Made by a program: the position numbers and the translations under genes. Shown here in pieces: positions 60,036-64,000 of a stretch of 64,000 nucleotides of DNA. Below the pieces are notes generated by a model. That model saw only the letters and a list, made by a program, of their open reading frames with translations, made no database searches and was not told where the DNA came from. How positions within the stretch are numbered: the first letter of the stretch is position 1; the number at the start of each line of letters is the position of its first letter. This stretch comes from Halioxenophilus aromaticivorans (GTDB lineage Bacteria; Pseudomonadota; Gammaproteobacteria; Pseudomonadales; Cellvibrionaceae): contig NZ_AP031496.1 of the NCBI RefSeq assembly GCF_042850945.1, forward strand, positions 1,054,001-1,118,000. The letters are read 5' to 3'.

Positions 60036-60602
60036 TTAGAATGTAATGCTGGCGCCTAGAGAAAAGTAATCGATGTCGGCATCGTCGAGTTCAAAAACCT
60101 CGTACTCGGCGCGAACCGCCAGCGATGCCAGTTGAATCTTAGCGCCCACGCCGTAGTACGGGTCGGTGCCAGAGGCGGAATCGTCAAATTCGAAGGCTTC
60201 CACATCGGTATCCCAATTGACCACACCCACCTTACCAAACAGCCCCAATGGCCCGAAATTCAGTCCACCCAGAGCAGCCGCGCTTAAAGCGGTGGTATCT
60301 AACTTGACCGGGGAGTTGGCGAAGCTGTCTTCCAAGGTGCCCAGGTCGAGATAAGAAAACTCAACGGCGACATCGATCAGTGGTAACAGGCCAAAGTTAT
60401 AACCGGCGTAGACTTTGTATCCGGTGTCATCGTCTTCAAAGTTTACGTCGTCCAAATTGGGGTCGGAGTCGGAGTAATCGATACTGGCCGAGGCAATGGC
60501 GCCACCTATGTAGACGCCACTGTCGCTACCGGCGTGGGCGCTGTTGATGGCCAAAGCTAAACCGGCGCATAAAACTACTGAAAACAAAGGTTTGACTGCC
60601 AT
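60036..60602 (-). CDS. small outer-membrane beta-barrel protein
   Basis: 188 residues. Cleavable signal peptide (to Ala24, '...NSAHA'), then alternating amphipathic strands ('GVYIGGAIASASIDYS', 'GYKVYAGYNFG', 'DVAVEFSYLDLG', 'FGKVGVVNWD') ending in Phe ('FSLGASITF'), the C-terminal signature of outer-membrane barrels. OmpW/OmpA-like eight-stranded size. Acidic. Loops are rich in Asp. Function unknown. Confidence 0.75.
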   Translation of the reverse strand: MAVKPLFSVVLCAGLALAINSAHAGSDSGVYIGGAIASASIDYSDSDPNLDDVNFEDDDTGYKVYAGYNFGLLPLIDVAVEFSYLDLGTLEDSFANSPVKLDTTALSAAALGGLNFGPLGLFGKVGVVNWDTDVEAFEFDDSASGTDPYYGVGAKIQLASLAVRAEYEVFELDDADIDYFSLGASITF

Positions 60603-60905
60603 GGTAATTTCTCACTGCTGAATATAAGAAAAATTACAATAAGTGAGAGTGGGAATTGTCGTCTATGACTAAATTTTCAAGCTTAGACCTGCGCCATAAA
60701 ATCAACAAAAACTCGCTCAATCTGGGCAAAAGAGCCTGGGCATTAATTGCCTATTCATTTTGAGGAAAGTTAACCGGTTATTGGCATTTTCAACCCGCTC
60801 ACAGTCTTGCCTTAGTAGAGCGGTGATCTATAGTTAGGAAGACGCAGGTGTAAATCGTTGCCATTGCAGTAGCGTATCAATAAACCATTACGATCAGACC
60901 GAAAA
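60603..60905. other. divergent promoter region between the barrel protein and the J-domain gene
   Basis: About 300 bp. TCTCACT (60610-60616) and AGTGAGA (60642-60648) form a 7-bp inverted repeat with 25-nt spacing directly upstream of the barrel gene's start, a possible operator. No other element recognised. Confidence 0.4.
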
Positions 60906-61487
60906 ATGAGCGAAGCCATTTCAGTTACGAACACCTCGCAGTTGTTGTCCATTATTAAGCGCCACCCCAAAGGGCTGTCTGAGTATCAGTTGCTGACCCT
61001 CGTTTACGAGCAGAATTCGGCGCAAGGTTTGCCCAATCTGCGAGACAGCTTAGTATTGTTTCAACAGCATTTTTGCTTGTTCCATTCGCTATACTTGCTG
61101 CGCGAAGGTTTGCACCGTGACAACCAAGGAACTCTGTTGATAGATGTGCTCAACATCCAATGGCTGCCGGCGGTGGGTTGCGGTGAAAATATGATGGCAG
61201 TACCGGACAGCCTGCGGGAATACTACCTCAATACCGAAAATTTATGCGCCACCAGCCGAGATCAGGTGGAGGCGTTATTGGATGGGTTTTGGTGTAGGAT
61301 GCTGGCCAGCTCGGAACAGACCGAGGCTCTAGAAACCCTAGGATTGGCGCAACCGGTGAGCTGGCCAGACATCAAAAAACGCTACCGTCAATGCCTTAGC
61401 GAGTGCCACCCAGACCGCGGCGGCAGCCACGACCAAGCGGTAAAATACAATCAAGCCATCGCCGTGCTGGAGCGGTGTTACGGCTAG
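60906..61487 (+). CDS. DnaJ-related protein with C-terminal J domain
   Basis: 193 residues. The first about 130 residues match the style of the DNAJ_related N-terminal domain ('LLSIIKRHPKGLSEYQLLTLVYEQ', 'FQQHFCLFHSLYLLR'). The last 55 are a compact J domain with the Hsp70-stimulating His-Pro-Asp in 'CLSECHPDRGGSHDQAVKYNQAIAVLE'. Likely a specialised Hsp70 co-chaperone; the client is unknown. ATG 60906. Confidence 0.87.
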   Translation: MSEAISVTNTSQLLSIIKRHPKGLSEYQLLTLVYEQNSAQGLPNLRDSLVLFQQHFCLFHSLYLLREGLHRDNQGTLLIDVLNIQWLPAVGCGENMMAVPDSLREYYLNTENLCATSRDQVEALLDGFWCRMLASSEQTEALETLGLAQPVSWPDIKKRYRQCLSECHPDRGGSHDQAVKYNQAIAVLERCYG

Positions 61488-61536
61488 AGCTTATATCGGG
61501 CAACCAGGGTTGTTTGAGAAACGACGGCCAATAAGC

Positions 61537-61827
61537 CTAGCAGTCAAACTGCAAACTGGCGGCATCATCGATTAAGCCGCCCATTTTTCCGGCCAATGCC
61601 AAATGTGCTGGGTGTTCAATATAACGGCTGTAATCCTCGGCACTGGCAAACTCCGCTACCACGCCATAATCGAATTTGCCGGTATTGATGGTGGCGGCTG
61701 CGCCGTGGTCAAAATGTTGAACCACATCTATTTTTGCTTTCAGTTCCGATACCTCAGCCACAAACTCCTCAATGCTCTGTTTACTGGCATCGGTTTTAAA
61801 CCGCAATAATACTACGTGTTTAATCAT
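61537..61827 (-). CDS. Dabb family protein (stress-responsive alpha/beta-barrel)
   Basis: 96 residues from the Met of 'MIKHVVLLRFKTDASKQSIEEF', preferred to a start seven codons upstream. One Dabb ferredoxin-like domain with the conserved 'HVVLLRFK' and the C-terminal 'YSRYIEHPAHLAL'-type segment. Members form dimers; their roles are mostly unknown. Confidence 0.85.
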   Translation of the reverse strand: MIKHVVLLRFKTDASKQSIEEFVAEVSELKAKIDVVQHFDHGAAATINTGKFDYGVVAEFASAEDYSRYIEHPAHLALAGKMGGLIDDAASLQFDC

Positions 61828-62114
61828 CAATTCGCTCACTTCTAACAAGGTTTCGCTGTAGTGTAATTTGGGCTTTGAGTCTCATAAAGAGGGGAGGGCT
61901 TGCTGAAGAGGTTAGATGGCCAAATGCGATATTTTTTTCTTTTGAAAACGAGCCCGTTGTTGCTTGGCACTGAATTAGAAACCGTGGGTTTCTATTGGTT
62001 GATTTAATTGCTGTTTGTTTTAACGAGTGCCATCGGTTGGGATTAGTCCTCTGGCCATTTTGTTGGGTGGCAGTTCCCTCTGCCACCTCTCTGTCTACCC
62101 GCTACTTGCCAGGC

Positions 62115-62510
62115 TTATAGACCCGCGATGGCTGCCTGGTCGTTGGTTTCAGGCTGAGTGTGAGTCAGGCTCATGGTGCGGGTGCGGTTGATGGCACCGG
62201 CAACGTAGGTTGTTTTGCCAGCTTCAACCGTAACCGTAACACTGCTGCGTTTTTTATCTTGTGCGGTGATAGTGTGCTCGCCGGGGGCCAAGGTTAAGCG
62301 CAGGGCCGAGGCGCTTTTCAGTTTGCCGGCGGGCTCGCCATCAACCGATACGCGGTAGTACACGCCCTTAGTCTTGGCGGATTCAGACAGTCGATAAATT
62401 ATCAGGTTAGGCTCTTCCGATTGGGTGGCGCTAGCCGTATCAGCCTGGGCTAGACCGATGTTAGTCATCAATGCAAACAATGCTGCGGTGGCGGCGATTA
62501 AATGCTTCAT
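62115..62510 (-). CDS. DUF2846/PEGA-like exported protein
   Basis: 131 residues. Signal peptide to about Ala23 ('...NIGLAQA'). The mature part carries one beta-sandwich of the DUF2846 kind: 'LIIYRLSESAKTKGVYYRVSVDGEPAGKLKSASALRLTLAPGEHTITA' then 'VTVEAGKTTYVAG'. Such domains are surface or periplasmic binding modules without known catalysis. Divergent from the LysR gene, with 166 bp between, so control by that regulator is possible. Confidence 0.7.
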   Translation of the reverse strand: MKHLIAATAALFALMTNIGLAQADTASATQSEEPNLIIYRLSESAKTKGVYYRVSVDGEPAGKLKSASALRLTLAPGEHTITAQDKKRSSVTVTVEAGKTTYVAGAINRTRTMSLTHTQPETNDQAAIAGL

Positions 62511-62606
62511 AGTGTTGCTCCCTGGTAGGTTTTGCAGTTAAAGGTGTGTTGATTGGGGTCTATGGCGTGGCAGTTTAAGGGCTGGTATTGTTGTCGTAAA
62601 TTGCAT

Positions 62607-62640
62607 ATTGTTAAACAATCATTGTTCAAAAATAAACAAT
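62607..62640. promoter_or_regulatory. palindromic ATTGTT/AACAAT array upstream of the LysR gene
   Basis: ATTGTT-a-AACAAT (62607-62619) is a perfect 13-bp palindrome. A second inverted pair, ATTGTT (62621-62626) and AACAAT (62635-62640), follows at once. The array lies 37-70 bp before the LysR start in the divergent intergenic region. It fits an autoregulatory or divergent operator for the LysR protein. Confidence 0.5.
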
Positions 62641-62676
62641 AAGGGTTTGACAACAGAGGCTTAACAGCAGGTACTT

Positions 62677-63534
62677 ATGAGAGACTGGGAAAACCTGCGC
62701 TTCTTTTTGGCTGTGGCGCGCTCGGGTACGGTATTGGCTGCGGCCAAGGAATTGCGCGTGAGCCACTCCACGGTGCTCAGGCGCATCGACCAATTCGAAA
62801 CCAGCTTGGACAGCAAGTTGTTTCGCAAGTTACAGCGTGGCTACGAGTTAACCCAGGCCGGAGAGACTCTGTATGCCCAGGCGCAGGACGTGGCGGCAGA
62901 TATCGACCGCGTGTTGGCGGATGCCGAGGGCAAAGACGACGCTACCGGTGGTGTGCTGCGGATTTCGCAGCCAGAAATCGGCATTCTAAACATGTACCCG
63001 CTGTACGCAGGGTTCCGTCGGTTGCACCCCGATATCACCTTACAAATACACAGCACCATGCAGCCTTCAAATGTGAATCAACAAGAGGTGGATATTGTGT
63101 TCCGCATTTCGGAGTCGCCACCGGATTTGTTGGTGGGGCGATGCCTAGGGCAGGTTAAAGCCAAGGCCTACGCACATCAGCAGTATCTGGCAGGGCTCGG
63201 CAGCCAGCACAATAGCGGTGATTACCAGTGGATTTTGTGGCAGCCAACGGCCGAGGCCAACCTAGCGTTGCTGGCCAGGGAGAATATCATAGACCCCAAT
63301 GTGGTCATGTACGGTGCTTCGATGCCGGACGTGGTGTCGGCTATTCACCACCAAATGGGCGCGGGTTTTTTGTCCACCCAGCAGGCAAAGTTACACCGCA
63401 ACCTAGTGCCTTTGTTTGATGGCCGGGTGTTTGCCCATTATTCAGTATGGATGCTCACCCACCGCGATCTGCGTAATAGTACACGGGTTAAAACCTTTAT
63501 GCGCTTTATGGCTGACAATCTAAACTTGGATTAA
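62677..63534 (+). CDS. LysR-family transcriptional regulator
   Basis: 285 residues. N-terminal winged HTH (about 3-62: 'ENLRFFLAVARSGTVLAAAKELRVSHSTVLRRIDQFETSL'), a linker helix, and a periplasmic-binding-protein-like effector domain from about 90 ('GVLRISQPEIGILNMYPLYAGFRRLHPDITLQIH'). Effector unknown. The divergent DUF2846-like gene is the most likely neighbouring target by position. Confidence 0.9.
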   Translation: MRDWENLRFFLAVARSGTVLAAAKELRVSHSTVLRRIDQFETSLDSKLFRKLQRGYELTQAGETLYAQAQDVAADIDRVLADAEGKDDATGGVLRISQPEIGILNMYPLYAGFRRLHPDITLQIHSTMQPSNVNQQEVDIVFRISESPPDLLVGRCLGQVKAKAYAHQQYLAGLGSQHNSGDYQWILWQPTAEANLALLARENIIDPNVVMYGASMPDVVSAIHHQMGAGFLSTQQAKLHRNLVPLFDGRVFAHYSVWMLTHRDLRNSTRVKTFMRFMADNLNLD

Positions 63535-63582
63535 AACAACCAAGGTTACGTTCAGCGATGGTTGCCAGTCAGCCGAAGCTAC

Positions 63583-63999
63583 TTACAAGCCCAAACGGGA
63601 ATCTTGGCTCGTACCGTAGATAACCTCAGGGTGAACTTCGGCATCGGCGGGGTTGGCATCCCGGGACATTCTCATAATCCACTGAAAGTATTTGATTTCG
63701 GCGATGGTTTTGCGCCGGCCCTCCACAAATGCAGCTCTCTTTTGGGGCAAGTGCGCACTTTGGCGCAGGCCGTCACTCATGAGCTGATGCGCTTTTAGAA
63801 GTACCTCCATCGCCGTAAGATAGCGGCCTTGGCACTTTAAGCACTCGGCCAGGCTGTGGTAACTGGTAACCACAGCTTCTACCACGTCGGAGCTGTTGTC
63901 ATTTAATAATAAGCGCTTCTCGATGTGCTCGCAGGCGCGTATGTATGCCAATTCTGCTTCGTCTAAAACTGCATTGTGTAAGTGCTGGTCGCCGCAGCG
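63583..63999 (-). CDS. TPR-like protein, 5' end beyond the window
   Basis: 139 residues are visible and the frame stays open to the window edge, so the start lies outside. Helical repeats of tetratricopeptide type are visible: 'HNAVLDEAELAYIRACEHIEKRLL', 'VVEAVVTSYHSLAECLKCQGRY', 'AMEVLLKAHQLMSDGLRQ'. No targeting signal can be seen in this part. Function unknown. Convergent with the LysR gene. Confidence 0.7.
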   Translation of the reverse strand, partial: RCGDQHLHNAVLDEAELAYIRACEHIEKRLLLNDNSSDVVEAVVTSYHSLAECLKCQGRYLTAMEVLLKAHQLMSDGLRQSAHLPQKRAAFVEGRRKTIAEIKYFQWIMRMSRDANPADAEVHPEVIYGTSQDSRLGL

Positions 64000-64000
64000 A

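Noticed and set aside
61820..62086. 88-residue minus-strand frame between the Dabb and DUF2846 genes
   Set aside because: Overlaps the Dabb start region, has a polar low-information composition and no ribosome-binding site.

Overview
The window is a piece of a gammaproteobacterial chromosome. The gene orders (rpe-gph-trpE and trpGDC; yhbY/rlmE-ftsH-folP-glmM-tpiA-secG-tRNA-Leu; ribD-ribE-ribBA-ribH-nusB-thiL-pgpA; hemL next to a ThiD-like gene) are those of the Pseudomonas/Cellvibrio side of the class. A marine Cellvibrionaceae-like bacterium is my best guess; this is inference from synteny and protein style, not from a search.

Layout. 1-3.4 kb: end of a MurU-like gene, a DUF3530 protein, rpe, a repeat-packed intergenic region and gph. 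3.4-7.8 kb: a trp leader peptide and trpE-G-D-C, closed by a terminator. 7.8-12.3 kb: hemB (two DnaA-box words upstream), an orphan ParA ATPase, a cold-shock protein and an adenosine kinase. 12.4-18.5 kb: PBP1b, a TPR lipoprotein, a DUF1631 protein and a PilZ protein. 18.6-22.2 kb: hemL, a degenerate ThiD-like gene, hemJ and nrdR. 22.2-29.4 kb: a second repeat-packed stretch, then the riboflavin/thiamine/phospholipid cluster ending in a retropepsin-like protease and ribA. 29.4-32.5 kb: putA. 32.9-42.8 kb: yhbY, a Spy/BaeR/BaeS-like envelope stress module, then rlmE-ftsH-folP-glmM-tpiA-secG.

42.8-46.3 kb is the most irregular part. A truncated tRNA-Leu copy, a functional tRNA-Leu(GAG), two inverted copies of a palindromic repeat, and a 16-bp direct repeat carrying the tRNA 3' end lead into about 1.75 kb without a convincing gene. 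Then come an ImmA/IrrE-type metallopeptidase and an overlapping two-TM protein. The usual continuation (rimP-nusA-infB) is missing, so this looks like an integration or rearrangement point at a tRNA gene.

46.4-64 kb: a YdjM-type hydrolase and an RcsF-like protein, then a complete chemotaxis-type cluster (response regulator, CheY, STAS, CheA, MCP, CheW, CheR, CheB, CheD). In this cluster CheB has lost its phospho-acceptor aspartate and CheA carries a duplicated MshEN-like segment. The end holds an aminoglycoside-phosphotransferase-like kinase, an orphan lipoprotein, an outer-membrane barrel, a J-domain protein, a Dabb protein, a PEGA/DUF2846-like protein, a LysR regulator and a truncated TPR protein.

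Most of the window is ordinary housekeeping DNA. The best candidates for something new are the tRNA-Leu locus with its ImmA-membrane pair, the modified chemotaxis cluster, and the TGGGTGTC repeat family that fills two operon-flanking regions 20 kb apart.
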